Source of the DNA: Trogon surrucura
Lineage: Eukaryota; Chordata; Aves; Trogoniformes; Trogonidae
Assembly: GCA_020746105.1 (NCBI GenBank)
Contig: CM036631.1
Coordinates: 13,392,558 to 13,456,557 of the forward strand
DNA length: 64,000 nucleotides
Reading direction: 5' to 3'
The position numbers and the translations under genes were made by a program. Each line of letters opens with the position of its first letter. Position 1 is the first letter of the stretch. Below are positions 33,910 through 48,020 of this stretch, piece by piece. The notes below the pieces were generated by a model. That model worked only from the letters and a program-made list of their open reading frames with translations. It did not search any database and had not been told where the DNA came from.

Positions 33910-36900
33910 TCCTTGAGAGAACAAATACTGGAGAAGGCAAATAGTATCACATATTATGACAGGAAGTGATGAAATACTACAAAGTGATGACATACTCAGT
34001 GGGATAATGTGGTGATGCACAGGATGAAAGCTGTATGTTGCCCATGTGCTCATCCCATTCACCAGTGAATTCCTGCTCAGTCTTTCACTGATCCTACTCA
34101 CCTTCCACATAAAAAAAAACCTCATGAACATACCTCTGGTTGGTCCACTCAGGGATTCTTAAATAAATATAAGGTGTTATTTCCCTGCAGTTAGAAGTGC
34201 TGAGTATTCATTGATAGTTGTGCTGAGCCATCCAACAGTTAGACCTAAAAATATGGAACAGAAGTCCCAGAGAGGTGTTCTCTGAGCCAGTCTGTATTAA
34301 TTTTGTAATTCACTCTTGACATAACTGTATGACTACATCTGATCACAGTCCTGTTTCTAAACAGCACAGTGCCTGTGAAAACCAGTCTAGTCTTAAGCAT
34401 GACACAATACGGTGTTTCTGATGAGAACCAAAAAAAAATTCACTTCATAGACTCCATCAGAGCAGTATCAACACACTAACAATTCTTATTCTCTTTATAT
34501 TCAGCAATGTGACAAAGTGACAGATGCGCAGGAAAGGCATCCACAGACTTCAAACCTAACTTTGGCCTCTCTAATCCAGGCACCTTTTTTTTTTTTTGCA
34601 ATGTTTTTAATTTTTTTTTAGTCAAGTGTTACTCGTTCAGAAGAGTATTTGTTGGACAGGAACCCACGTACATACTGCAGGTTTTCTGAGCAGCCCCTAC
34701 AAGAAGGGGAAAAATCATACAAATATATCAAAACTCTGGAAGACATTGAGCGAACAAAAGGAAATGGCAAGACCATGCAAAGAAGTTACAGTGTTTCTCT
34801 TAAGTAGTTTTAAAAGCCCTGAGCCTAGAGAATCTCTTGTGTAAGAACAGAAGGAGATAATGCGGGTTCATGATTCATTTGAAGTATTTTAGAACTATTT
34901 GACCATTATTTTTCTCAGTCACAGCACCCCAATGAAGTCGAGCAGTAAATTAAAATTAAATTTGTATTGAAATACTGATTTATGCAGTGTAAATCTAACT
35001 GATTCCAGGGAGCTTTGCACAAATAATATTAGGAAAAGAAACATATTTTTTTGCTGCCCTAGCCATTCAGGATGTAAATTCTAAAAGGAGGGAATTTTTT
35101 TTTTTTTAACCAATGTACACACTGTATGTAATTTTACTTTGGCTTTGTTCATATTCACTTGGTGGGATTTTCATGAATATTCTAGCAGGCTAGTGAGAGA
35201 ACAGGAATGTTCACGTACTCTTTGAGTTTGGAGTTTGATCCAACTAACACTAGAAGTAATGGAAGCATTCAAGGCACCCTTATGCTTATATGCAATACTG
35301 CATTCACAGAACTTGAAATTTAGCAGCATCTTAGTCACATTAAAAACTTAATTCTGAGGGTTTTTGCATCCAGTTAGGAAACGGGATTGTAACGTCTGAC
35401 CCATTTCTTTACTGAAAACAGCTTAATGTCAATTTGTACAGGCTAGATATTTGTGATGAATGTGTATCACAGACCAAAAACTTACTTTCCAAAAAAATTA
35501 TCATGATGAAGAAAAATCACACTTGGCAGTCAGAAGAGAGGTGGAGACTCACAGAATAGAGTAGTGGTTGTAGTCCCTTCTCCCAGCTTTGCATCCACGT
35601 CAGAACTTTCCCAAAAGAGTGTGTTGCACAAAACTAAGTTGTCAGTGATGTTACCTCGCTGACTGCCATCTGAATTGCCTCCCACGGCATCACCCTAGAG
35701 GTGAATGTAGTCTTACGTCTTTTCATATATTCTGTCGGAGTGAAAAACCCACGGCAAGGCATTAAGCAGAGTGCCTTCCCCCCGTACTGCAGCACTGACA
35801 GGGGGAGGCCAAAAGGAAGGAAACCGCGCCTTTGGGAGCTGGCAGAGAATTCACTGGGACAGGTAAAAGCTTAGAAGATTTTGCAAGAGAAGACGCCAAA
35901 CACTATGAGAATTATTTTTTTTTGTTTATAAGTACTGTTTTAAATAAAATTTTCAGACTAGAAATTAAAATTTAAACAATGTAAGTGCCTCGGAGAATGA
36001 GGCTCTAAAGCAGTCCCTTAATGGGACTCCAGCACAGGCTTTACTTTTTAATGTGAGGAAGGGAAAGGGTTTGTCATGAAACTTTAAAAATAATCAAAAT
36101 AAAAATCCTTTTTGTGGGCTTACAGTGTTACCAAGAACAATTGTGTTCACTTAATGGCTGTCCATTGGTAAGGAGAACTTTCTATATAAGAAGGGTTAGG
36201 TTCAAATTTAAGCTTCTTTTGCCTGTCCTGTAGTCTGTATTTTTTTCAATCAATTATACATAACACCGTGTCTGAAGTCTCTGCTCTTTAACAACTACAT
36301 CTCAACCATTAGTATATATGTAAGCTCTTAAGGATTCACTGCTTTTAGAACAAGAAAGAAGAAACAGCATTTGAGACAACTGTCTGAAATGGTTGTGATC
36401 TGGGAGACCAACAGTCGCTGTCTTTCCTATTATTTGCTGTGTGAAGTACAACGCACACTTTAGCATCTTTACTGAACACTTACACACTAGACAGCACAAA
36501 CATAAAATTACCATCTTCCTGCTCTGCTATCCAAACATGGAAATCATCTGCACTGCAGAAGGCTGTGCAAAGAAAGGAAGACATTACCCATTCTTTAACC
36601 ACCTCCTTTTCAGTCTCCCTCAGTACACTGGTCATTGGCATAAGTAGAAACATACAGATTCTGAACAGGGGATGCTGCAGTTAAGAAGTACATTCATAAA
36701 AGACAAAGCAAAGCCAGCCTGCAGGAGGAAACCTTGGCACTGGAGGCCCTAAATTTCAAGGTCAAGTCTGTTGATACAGGGGGTACTTCTTAAACTGAGC
36801 CTTTAGGCCCCTTACTGCCTCTATGTCAGCAATGAAAATTAAATGAAAAATAAATACACAAGCAATGCTCCTTGATCCACACAAGGTTTAATATATGCTG

Positions 36901-37623
36901 GTGAGCATCAGTACTTCCAACAACAAAATTCTGCCTTTCTGCTCATCACTGGTGGACCTTGTTCTCATAATATTGCTACTTCCTTTGGTAATGAAAGTCG
37001 TTTTAAAGTCGAATCTGCAAGTGAATGTACTGTGGTGTACACAGTGCATAGTTCCCATAAATTTAGCACACAGGAATTTATTTCAGCAGCTACAGCTTTC
37101 AGTAGTTCATCAGTTTTGTTTTGCATGAATGTAATTTACCTTTCAGCCACCAAAGGCTTACAGTACAGGTCTTGTACTGAAACAAAACTAGTACTGTAAC
37201 AGCACTCATATCATGCTCCTGAAGGGGCGGGGGGACTCCTCATATTTATTCCAGAGTTTTCCAAGCAGTTAAACTCAAATGCAGATGTATATCTCTGCAC
37301 ATTTTTACAGCACTGTTAACATTCTGGTTGCACAAGGCTAGTAAAATTACAGTTTCAATAATGCAGCTGTAATTATTTCTATAATACAAGGATGCGGTCT
37401 CTTCCTTTTTTTGTCCTCTTAAAAAAAAATATACCACAGGAAGAGGAAAGGCTATTAAAATGCTATCGTAGTGTAGAGTCACAGGTCTAAGGGAAAGAGA
37501 AAGTGAAATTAAATAAATCCCTGAGTTTCAGAGACATCTTATCCACTGGAAATAGTTAGAAGAGAAGGGGAAGACAGAAAGACATTTCAGACTTACAATG
37601 TGCAGAGGTTCGCAATGTTGTTT
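33910..37623. other. Unique AT-rich non-coding sequence
   Basis: No gene or repeat family recognised. T-runs lie at 34587-34598 and 34611-34619, and around 35096-35108. A slightly CpG-richer patch occurs at 35690-35830. Confidence 0.6.
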
Positions 37624-37657
37624 GGATTTATCAGCTTTCAGGATTTATCAGCTTTCC
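37624..37657. repeat. 17-base tandem duplication
   Basis: Two adjacent copies of GGATTTATCAGCTTTC plus one variable base, at 37624-37640 and 37641-37657, differ only at the last position. A simple recent slippage duplication. Confidence 0.95.
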
Positions 37658-40600
37658 ACTTCATTAGTGGAAATTTTACCTCACTAAAGCATAGAGAATT
37701 TGGCTGAGTGTCTCGTATGCGTGTTAGCTTCTTTTATAAAATGGGGGCCAGACTGTTTTTTGTTGAAGGGATTTTGGGCATTGATTTCGAGACAAATAGT
37801 CAGTGGGTCCCAGGCAGAGGAGACGAGGGAAAAGGCGTACTCCTTACCCAAAGTACAGCTCAGATCAAATGCAGGGAGCTTCAGGGGTGGACTTCCTGAT
37901 GTTCTCTTCATGCCTTAGACATTTCTGTTCACAATAACCAACTTCTTCTGTAGTAATTCTTACAACTACATTTGTGTTTGAGAGAGGAAATCTAATACTA
38001 ACCATGGAATCCTGTCAAGAATGCAGTAAATCAAGTGACTTTTAATGGCATTTTACAAGAAAGAAAACTATTCAGGTAAACTGACAAGTCCAAATAGGAA
38101 CAGGAGACTCCAGCTAAGGCGTATGTTATGAATCATAGCCTACTACCCCTGCTGGGACTGAGAATCTCCAACACAAAATGAATTCAAACTAGTTCATGGG
38201 GATTCTTTACGTTTTGCTAGAAAGGGAAGCCAAAACGCTGACAGCTTTATTAGAGAATATAACTCATAACCAATGCATTTTAAGACTTAAAGGATACCTT
38301 TCAATGTGAATCTTAATTCCCTTGAAGATACTGTTGAACCTCCTAAGTAGTACTACGTCTTGCTAAAATATCATAGGTGTTTGTATTTTCATCAGAATGA
38401 GGTATTTTGCCAGCTGCCTCTTCAGTAGGTATTCCAACAATACATGCTGAGTCCACTCAGGACTCCTACGAATCTTCATCCTATGGTGCTACAGAGTTAC
38501 AAAACTTTGTGTCATGAGATGTTTATTACATAGAATAAATACAGCTAAACCACTATTCTTCTCTGCATCTCTTTCCGTACCGTGTTCCTTCTGTGGACTC
38601 TGGAATTTTGCCTAAGCAATCTCTTACAACTGTAAAGAATACATACATCAGAGATATTTACAGATATTTATATTACTCTGTTTTCATGGTGCATGTGCAT
38701 ATACATATATCTATTAAAAATCTTTTTATCTTTTACTGTATGTCTCAAATACATGGTAGAGCACTAGGAAGCATTTTTGTGGCCATGCAAGGAGCGCAGA
38801 ATTACGGACCCTTCTGGACTAAATGCTTACTGCACGTCTCTATGCAGCTGAGGGGTAGTGGGGCAGTGCTGGATTTAGCATTCCATGTAACCTTCTTTAG
38901 GTCTGTGTTTCTTTTGCATTTTACTTGCAGAAAGAAAAAAAAAAAGTATGAAATGACCTTCAAGCATTGGTAATACATGTCCCATCTTTTCTCTGTTAAG
39001 TATATGTTCTGGTAGGGTCACATACCAGATTAATTTGTTTAAATCGAACAGGATAAATATTTTAAAATATAAAATAATATGAATGATGCTTTACTGCTAG
39101 AATGATGTGACAAGTTAATACTTTCCTTATTTCATCACAGAAAGAAAAGACTGTCTCCTGTCCCAAACATATAGAATACAAATATTTTTAAAATCTGGTT
39201 TTACGACTAGGTTTAGTGCCCTAGTAAGGAAGATGGATTCTTCCTTCAAGATTGCTTCTTTTAGATTGTTAAAATGTAGTGAGTTGAGTCCTCAGAATAC
39301 TACTGGAGTGAAAAGAAAGTCATCTCTCATCAAGCATGAAAGATCAAGTATCTTAAGCAAGTTATTCTATTAAATGTCCCCACAGATACAGTGCACTATT
39401 TTAAGCCCACTGAAGGGCTCAGCATGATGCAAAACAGATTTCCATCAGTGCAGGTTCACTGGGATAGGAGACATTCCTCACTCCACCCAGTCACACAAGT
39501 GGTTTTTTATACTTGAGATGTTCCTCTTTTCTGTCCTTTACCACTCTTTCTGTATCTTCCGTGTCTCCTGCTTCACCCATGGTTTCATTTGTATTTTATT
39601 TTCCAGAACTTTGAAGCGTACTGCAGATAACATCCAAGATCAATCTAATATTAAGTCTGTCAAGAAAACATCTTAATAGGGATAGATTACAGTTTAATTG
39701 ATACAAAAAAAAAATTAGCAAAATAGAAGCAACATTGCAACATCATGTACAGCACTGGAAAGTAGTTGCAGGGTTGTTCTTTGATGTATTCTTTTTAAGC
39801 TGACCAGCAGCTGACAGCTATATACTTGCATTTACTTCCCATAACCCCAAGCCCTCCCTGGCTTGTCCTTGTTGTAAGTACAGACACATTAGCCTCCGAA
39901 CTAGTTTTATAACTAAGGCTTTCCATCAAGCAATATTGGTCAAAGAATAAAGGTCAGACTGGCAGTTGCTGACCTCTTTATTCACGTAATAAATCATGAT
40001 TATTCTAGAGTTACGGTTCATTTATGTAACGTCATTGTTATATACTTGACTGGACATTCACAACTAGCACAATATTTTGCTAACTGTATGAAAATAAAAT
40101 AAATCCTAAGCTTAGGTGTTCTGGCATACATACACAAAAAAAAATTAAAAAAAAAAATAACAGTAACAGGCAAGAGACAAATGGAGGTGGTAGCTGTAGA
40201 GATATCAAAAACCATTCACTATTATGCAGTGAAAACAATGAAGTAGAATTCTTTTTCCTCAATGGTTACAGATTCCCTAAATCGAAAGAAAAAAGTTTAT
40301 GGATAAGTGTTTGACTTTATGTTCAGGGAAAGTACTCAAAATATTCACAAAAATATAAAAAACTGTACCCTGCAGTAGTAGGAACCACCTAAAACCCCAT
40401 CAGTTGATCAAAAAAAGGAGTGGCCTGTATTTTCAGAAACAAAGACTGTGGAGAGAACAGCATGCCCATGGGCTTGCTGCTTCCCTCTACTATCTACAGT
40501 AAATAGTTAGGAGATAGTACTAAAACTGGTTTAAAACCTATTTTCCTGTCCCTTTTCATCTGCCACAGATGTCTCAAGATTTGTCATGTATCAGCGAGAC

Positions 40601-43600
40601 AGGCAGAGCGCTGCTGAATCAAGAGCTTTCTCCCATAACAGCCCCCTAATCCAGTGGAGAAGAATTTGCCTGTATGAACTACTCTGAAGTGGCTCTGGTT
40701 TGCGCCACAGACCAAACTGCTGTTGGTAGCCTAGGGAGAAGAAGAAAAGACAGGCTGTCTTCACATTTTCATTTTTGACAGAATAGAGCTGGGTTTAAAA
40801 TCAGGCACTCTATGGCATCAAATGAGCTGCTTTTGATTAAACACTCCTTTCAAAAATGAATGCTACTGAGCACTTCTAATAGGAACTTTTAAGTAACATT
40901 TTTGTTATGTAAGTTTTTTTTTCTCTACAATATTCACCTCTTAGCAAGCTCACTCATCACAGAAAGTCAAATTATCTATTTGAGAATGCTGCAAACATTA
41001 CTATCTTTTCTTCATTTCCATCTAAATTCTGCACAAGGGTAAAAGCAAGACTTTCCAATTTTGGTAGAAGTTTTTCCTCTTCATTGATACAGAGTCTAGA
41101 AAGCTAGCAACTGATGGCAGTTAGATTCAGTTTTATATATCCAAAGAGAAATGCAAATACCTTATTTGCCTGGATTTGTTACATATCTCTGTAAATGGCT
41201 TATCTTCATCTGCATTTTTCTTATTTATCTACCTGAGGTCATCTCAGTTCCCTTTTTCACTGTCAGTATAGTCTAAGAACTTACATGACACCTCTGATTA
41301 CTTAAGGCCCAAATATAGTACAAGCTGAGAAAGTGCTGTGCTCCAGGAAAAAAAAAAGAAATTTACTTGAGGGTGCATTCTAGGAAATCACAGAGAGAAG
41401 TAAAATTTAGGAAGTTTTGTGCACAACGCAAAGACAATGACCTTAACGATGAATTCACACACTAAATTGACAGCTGCCACCTAACTAGGAGGAAAGGCTA
41501 CAGACAGCAGAAATAGCGTTCAGAATGAACTTGATACCAAATGACCTAAAAATAAACATATCAGTTGAGAATGTCTAACGTTGTAAACTACCATTGGAAA
41601 AAGCCAAAAGGTAGCAATTTTGCCAAAAATGATTCAAAGGAGTAGGTGTCATGAGTCACCAGCAGAGTATTAGTCAGCAGTGCCATGGCTGGGGTGGAAA
41701 AAATAAAACACAGAAAAAATAGTACACTGGCATAAGCATAAACAGGAGTAGAACCATCAAGACATATAAGAGAATACACTTCGCTTCATGGTACTGTCAC
41801 AAGCGGATACAGTGTCGGGGCTGGGGCATCACATCTGAACAGCAAGAAGCCTCCATTCAGCCCACTGGAGAGCAACGAGAATGATCTGAAAAGACTGAAA
41901 GAGTTAGCGTAGTTTAGACAAAAGATGGCAGAGGGGGAAATATGAAGGGAATATTCAAATACACAAAAGACAGTTACAAAGCAGAGAGGAATAATTGTTC
42001 TCCTTGTCCACTCTGGACAGGAAAAAAATACAGGCTTGACTTACAGCAAGGGAGATGTGGGTTGGGCACTGGGGAATACAATTGTCCAGTAGTGATGGTA
42101 GGTCAGTACCTGTGTAACTAGGAACACTGTGGAGTCCCCATGCTCATGGGCTTTTAAACCAAGCGGTTTAGGTATAATCAATCAAGTCTTGAGGCTGGAT
42201 CTGTCATCAAACCCACAGCAAAAGACATATTAAAGTTCCCTTCTGATCTTACTTTTAACGAGTATTAATGGCTGCACACACCCCCTGGTATTGAGGAGAG
42301 TATCATTTCATACCCTAGCTGTGGTGTTACTAACAACAGAAAGCAAGGCGGTGGCGAGTGAGGCACAGTAAGGTATCAGAAATAGCTTGAAGTGACCAGC
42401 ACGCTGTCTCAGGCCTTGTTTCCACTGCCCAGCATGGCTGCAAGCACCCAGCTAAATGATTCCAGTATCCCCAAAGCATGTTTGAAAGACATGAGCCCTT
42501 CATTGATTGCAACTGTGACTGAGAACAGCTTCTCTGGGAATAAGCTCTTACACTACTATTGGGCCAAAAAATTAAGCAAAGTTTCAATTTTTGAGGTTTC
42601 TTCATGATCGGGTTATATTTTTATAGGCATCGGCCTGCTCTGTATACACGAGTTTTGTGCATGTGTGTGTGCAAAGAACATAAATTCTCATTGCACACCC
42701 ATAATTTGCCTACTACATTGTCAATGAAGCCTCACAGCTTTACAGAACTACAGCTTAGTGACTGCATGGTTTATTCTTCTTGGATTGAACAGACTTGAAG
42801 CAGTGTTTCACATTTCAAAACAGAAGAGAACGCAAGGCATCATGAGTGAAAAGATTGGATTTTGCTACTTTGAAAATGTTTCTAAAATAAACTTTCGGGT
42901 TTCTTTCCTTGTCTCCTGTGAACTGTTTAAGGAAAACTCACGTGCTTCTTTCGCCTGAAATTCATTTGAAACCTGTAAGGAAGTCCATCCTGCTTATCCA
43001 CATTTAGCATAAAAACCCACAAGATCAAACAATTAGAATCGCATCCCAAATGCATGTGTTTGCTCAAGGAATTTAAATGTAACCTTGATTGTCTCCTCCT
43101 TTATGTTTGGATCCTGACTCCGTAAATAGTGCTCAGATCAGGGCATGAAGTGGTGCCAATTTCATCCTGCCTTTCGTGAAATTAACATCATCTTACCAAT
43201 TTAAGAGTAAAACAAGGTGCATTATTTATTGCTTCCATACTTTGTGTTTTACTCTTTCAGTGTGACACAACCAACAACAGAATTGTATGTTACCTCACAC
43301 AAACACGATTCTTAAAGGACTTGTGCACTTATGGTAATTGCCTTAAAGGCATTTTTATTTCATGCTTATAAAAGATTACCTTGGCTTTGAAAACTTGATG
43401 CCACTATACAAGGTTATTTATTTACATTCCTATTTAAAATTAAATTATATTTGTGTATGCAAATGCACTATGGGGGAGGGTTTAAAAAATGGCAAATAAA
43501 TCCTAGTGCACTCAGAGGTAGAAATTATTATCCATTTATCCATAATGATTAACAGTTAAAACGCACTCTCTGCTGTTCCCTGTGTCTCATGAAGAACAGA

Positions 43601-44225
43601 AGCTTTTGTTTTCCTGAAATAAAAAGCCACATCTCTTTTTACAGTAAATGCCTTAAAAGGGGGGCACATCACTCTCATGGCATAAAGCCAGAGAAATCTA
43701 AAATACACCCATCACATACTAAGGAGCACATTAAATCCATGAGCCCTTTTTATGAAGCATTAACACAAATACAGGTCGAAAAATATGAAATTATACTTTC
43801 CAGATATGTATTAACTTGCATAGGGTATTGAAAAGAGGTGCATATAAAAGCTTTAAATATTACCTCAAAAGGCTGGGTGTTGAAAAAAGAGCATGATGAG
43901 CCCTTCCAAGGGTGGGGACAGGCCTTAATAAGATGTCACAGTATCACCTGTTTTAGAAACAACATACTTTGGTTGGCCAATATGCAAGAATAAACATTTA
44001 AAAAAAAAAAAAAGTGAAAAACGTAACAAAATTCTTTGGGAAACATTTAACCACACATAACAACAGACCCTGTTACAAATGAAAATGAATGACCGGGTAA
44101 CAGTCGAGCATATCCACTTGCCCAACTGGTATTGTAAGGACCCCTTGGCACTAGCAAGAAAGAGAGGATGGGGTTGATTTGGTTTTCTTTTTTTAACGGA
44201 ATGATTTTGCCTTTTTTTTATTTAG
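37658..44225. other. Unique AT-rich non-coding sequence
   Basis: No gene or repeat family recognised. A minus-strand pair of splice-like sites brackets 56 bases at 41285-41340 and is considered chance. A stretch from about 43080 to 43560 is repeat-free and looks like a possible conserved non-coding element, judged by eye only. Confidence 0.55.
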
Positions 44226-44300
44226 GCTTCACACTTTTCCTGGGGCCTCTGGGCTCCTGTCCAGGCCAAGATACTTCACGATTGACTTTGATTTTCTGAG
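44226..44300 (+). ncRNA. Candidate internal exon (coding or non-coding)
   Basis: A strong acceptor (CCTTTTTTTTATTTAG, ending at 44225) and a consensus donor (CTGAG then GTAAGTGA, intron starting at 44301) bracket exactly 75 bases. Only one of the three frames is open, starting after one base and reading LHTFPGASGLLSRPRYFTID then FDFLR. The minus strand is also open for 82 codons across the same place, so coding cannot be assigned. With no linked exon it may belong to a long non-coding RNA, be a regulated cassette exon, or be a chance pseudo-exon. Confidence 0.3.
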
Positions 44301-47300
44301 GTAAGTGATCTGTCACTTGCTGAGCAGTTATAGGAGGGGTCAGGAGCGAGGCAGCGTGGTATGGCCTCACTCTGGCTCCTGCCTCTCTGACATTGTACAA
44401 GCTAATGCAATGTGAAGTAGCACGTCTAAATAGCCTGTCAAACTTTTTTGATGTTAGCAAACCCACAGATGGGATTCATTTCCACACTGTTCAAAAAACG
44501 TAAACGATACAAGGACATTAAAGAGCATTAAACTACTTGATGACATTTTGGTCACATTAATGAAAAGTGGCGTTTATAAACTACTACACAAAGGTGGGGG
44601 GTGGGGACAGAGAAGGGAAGGAGAGAGGAAAAGAGAAGCGAGGAGGGGAAAAGGAATTAAAATCAATCAAAAAACCCCATGGGGGCCTGGACAGTCTCTG
44701 GACATCATCAAAGAAATTAGGACCTCAAATGAAATAAAACCCAGAGTGAAATTTTCCCTACATGTGTGCACGTGTCTCTGCTGTTGTTTGGGTGTAAAAG
44801 CTGCACACAGGGACCCCTGAGAAGGAAGTGCAACTGCCTGTTTAGGTCTGCATTTGTATTTTTTCACTCGCAGTGTTTAGAAGCTTCCTACTTAAGGCAT
44901 TCCATCAATGCCAGGCACCAAAGAGTTGCTGAATATAAGAATGAGTATCAAAATCCAGCCTCATCAGCTTAGTCCCACTCAGCTCAGGCCTAATTTGGCA
45001 TTCAGTAACTTAGCTGAAAACACCTCTAAGAGAGCTTTACGTCAAATGACAGCCTATAAAGCCACAAGGACTCTAGCATGCAGAGCAAAAGGGTAAGAGC
45101 TAATGGCAAAAAAACCCATTTGCCTGTAGAAATTTCCGAGATACCTTTCTGCCACTTCTCCAACCTGTTAGGCTCGCTCAAATGTGGATTGGGTTAAACA
45201 GTTGCTGGTTCATCTGCTAGAGCAGCCGTGGCCTTGGCGCTGGCTGCACCAGCACGCCAGCCTTGCTGGGAAGAAGGGCAGACAGGAGCCACGCTGCGCT
45301 GGCTACCCCACTGCCACTAGCAGCCGCAGCCTATTTTTTTTCCAGCGTTTGTGGTTACATTAATTGTTAATGACAAAGGCAACGTTCACTCTGTGTGGTT
45401 TCCTGCCCATATTTGGATCCCTTACAAGGCCCCCCTTTTTCCTCCTCTCCTCCCCCTCCCGTCATCTCTTCCCTTTCTCTGATAGGAAATGCAACCCGAG
45501 ATGTGCGAAAAAACAGTGCGCATATTGTCATTTAATTGGCCCCTTGCTCAGGCGCATCGGGCCTCAGCGCGTGTGCTGTAGGGTGTCTGCTCCACAACAG
45601 GAAAGAATAAACCCAGACTCAAATCATAGGAAATTCATCAAATATGCTTCTTAGAGTTCTGTCTTTCAAGGTCTGTTTCCCTGCCATATGATCTCTATAA
45701 ACCAAATTACTGCTGGCCTGAGTACAAGACTGGAGGCGCCTGGGGCTAACATATAATGAATGCCAAATGCATGTGACAATAGACTGATCATGGAGAAGAA
45801 TTGAAAAATTTTAAAGTAGTTCTTTCATTTCATTTATAAAAAGCAAACTGACTACACTTAATACATTTAAAAGGAGCCAATCATTTCCCTGAAGTTCCAG
45901 ACCTACGTAACAAACCTTTTATATATCAACCCCATTAAACAGCTAGGACACAAGGTATTTTTTAATAAAGTTGAATAAAATAGAGAAGAGAAAATAAATT
46001 ACGAATACCTCATTTTAGTTAGGGAGGAATGTATACATTATTGAATTAGCTCAAGTTTTCCTTTTACAAGCCTTGGCACGTGAAGAGCCTACCGTTCAAA
46101 TGCAATGCAACAAGAGGGTAAACTGCTGGGAATGTATTATCTCAAAACTGCTGGAATCTAAACACGTAAGAAAGCCGCTTTAAGGTTAGAGTGATGTAAT
46201 ATGAATTATTTTTATTAATTTGTGCAATTAGCAGTCAACCACAAATTTTTATCCCTGCATTGCCAATTATTCTAAATAACTTAACAAGTTGAAGTGTTGC
46301 TATTGCAGGATCACAGGAAATGTGAAATCTCCACAAGAAAATATATTATACTCTCTACCATAGAAAGAGGGTAAGTAATATTGCTTTTTATGTTTCAGAA
46401 AATACTGCACTTAGAACTGCAAGTCAACTAACAGACTGTCAATAACCTATAAATGCTTCCATATTCACAGACATCAGCAGTCTTAGAATTACAAAAATGT
46501 AGTAATACATACATGGTAATAGATCACGTTTTGTCCTTTGGGGAATATATTTTTTAAAAAGGTTAAGGCAGCAGTAGTACCTCCTCCAAAAACTCTAAAT
46601 GCTGTAATTGTTTTATATGAATTACAGTGCTCATATTAATTAATGATGAATGTTTTGTATATGTAGGTATTTGATAAGTACAGCCAAAAGAAAAAGAAAA
46701 AAAAGCCTGTCTTTAAATTTTACATTTAAAAAAACCTCAAATGTTGCTGTTTGAAGGTTTAGAACTGGTTAAATACAAGACCACTTTCACCATATTTCAA
46801 TGAAAGAACATGAAATATGGACCATGAGGCCATGCAATTCAGCAAAATGAGGGTTTTTTTCCCCCTTTTTTTTTTTTCTGGTTGAAGAGAAACAAAAGCA
46901 AAATTGCCAGAATGCCTCTTTAGACGTCATAATGTGTTAAGAAGAGACATTGACCTACTCTTGAAAGCAGTGGCTGCACTGGACACGTCAGTCACCCACA
47001 CGACCCTTAGGTCTCAGCCTGTATCCTGGAGAGATGCCGAATGGATGGAGGGGATGAGAGACAGGAAAGAGAAGAGCTTGCAGGACAGAACTGTAATACT
47101 GAAATCTAATATCAGTTTCTTAAATGGAGCAGAGCAGTATTCTTTTTTTCATAGGTACTGGGTTTATCTGTATTGCTGTAGAGATTAGGTTCTGTTCTTC
47201 TCTCAGTGCAAATCAATTGGAAATAGCTCTACTGAAGCCACCAGCAGCAAAACATGGCTCAGTGCTAAAGGATCTATTTGTAGAGGTCTTCTGAAGCACT

Positions 47301-48000
47301 ATGGAAAATGTTTGGGGTGTGTGAACGAAGGAAAACCCTTTCCAAGTAACAAAATTGTGCTGTCTCTATTTTCAAGTTGAACAAGTGAAGAATTATTCTA
47401 CATTCAGTTTCAGGTATTTATTTCCTCTTTAACCTGGTCAAAGAAACAGGAACTAGCAAGATATTAGCTTGCATAGAATATTTGTCAAATTGTCATTTCT
47501 GATTTCGTTCTGCACGATGCCAAAATGCGCACGTACACAAATGACTAGTCACTCTGGACTGCAGTGACAGCCATTCCATGATTCACATTTTTTGTATTTC
47601 CCACACAGACATTTATATACAAAAGAGAATATCAATGAGCTGCTTATATAAAACAATGCACAACAAGCCAAAGAATGACGATAAATTATGTTTTTTAAAT
47701 GCAACAAGAGAGCAAAATACTTCTGATGAAAAGTTGCTAACTCTCACCAAATCTCTTCCATAATTTTAAAGCAGCTTTTCTTCCTCCTTGCTGAAAGCTC
47801 TTTCAGAACTTTGTCTAAATGTATTCATAACTAATTTACATCATCTTGTATGGTAGTTTCATATTCATCATCTGATTTACCTTAATGTCAGTAAACATCA
47901 TCTTTGAACAAATTCAGGACAAGTCAGCAGAATGGAACTTTTCTCTCCTGGACACTGCTGGAATGAATATAGGACCAGTGTTTGCCCTGGAAACAGGCAG
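44301..48000. other. Unique sequence, parts possibly conserved non-coding
   Basis: No gene recognised. A purine-rich tract lies at about 44593-44660. A run of CpGs occurs at about 45498-45573 in sequence otherwise poor in CpG. The stretch 44880-45110 is repeat-free and compositionally unlike the flanks. Confidence 0.5.
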
Positions 48001-48020
48001 GACATAGAAAGACATAGAAA
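48001..48020. repeat. 10-base tandem duplication
   Basis: Two exact adjacent copies of GACATAGAAA. Confidence 0.95.

Noticed and set aside
41285-41340. 56-base segment with good acceptor and donor on the minus strand
   Set aside because: Short, no protein-like features; it shows that good splice-site pairs arise by chance in this window.
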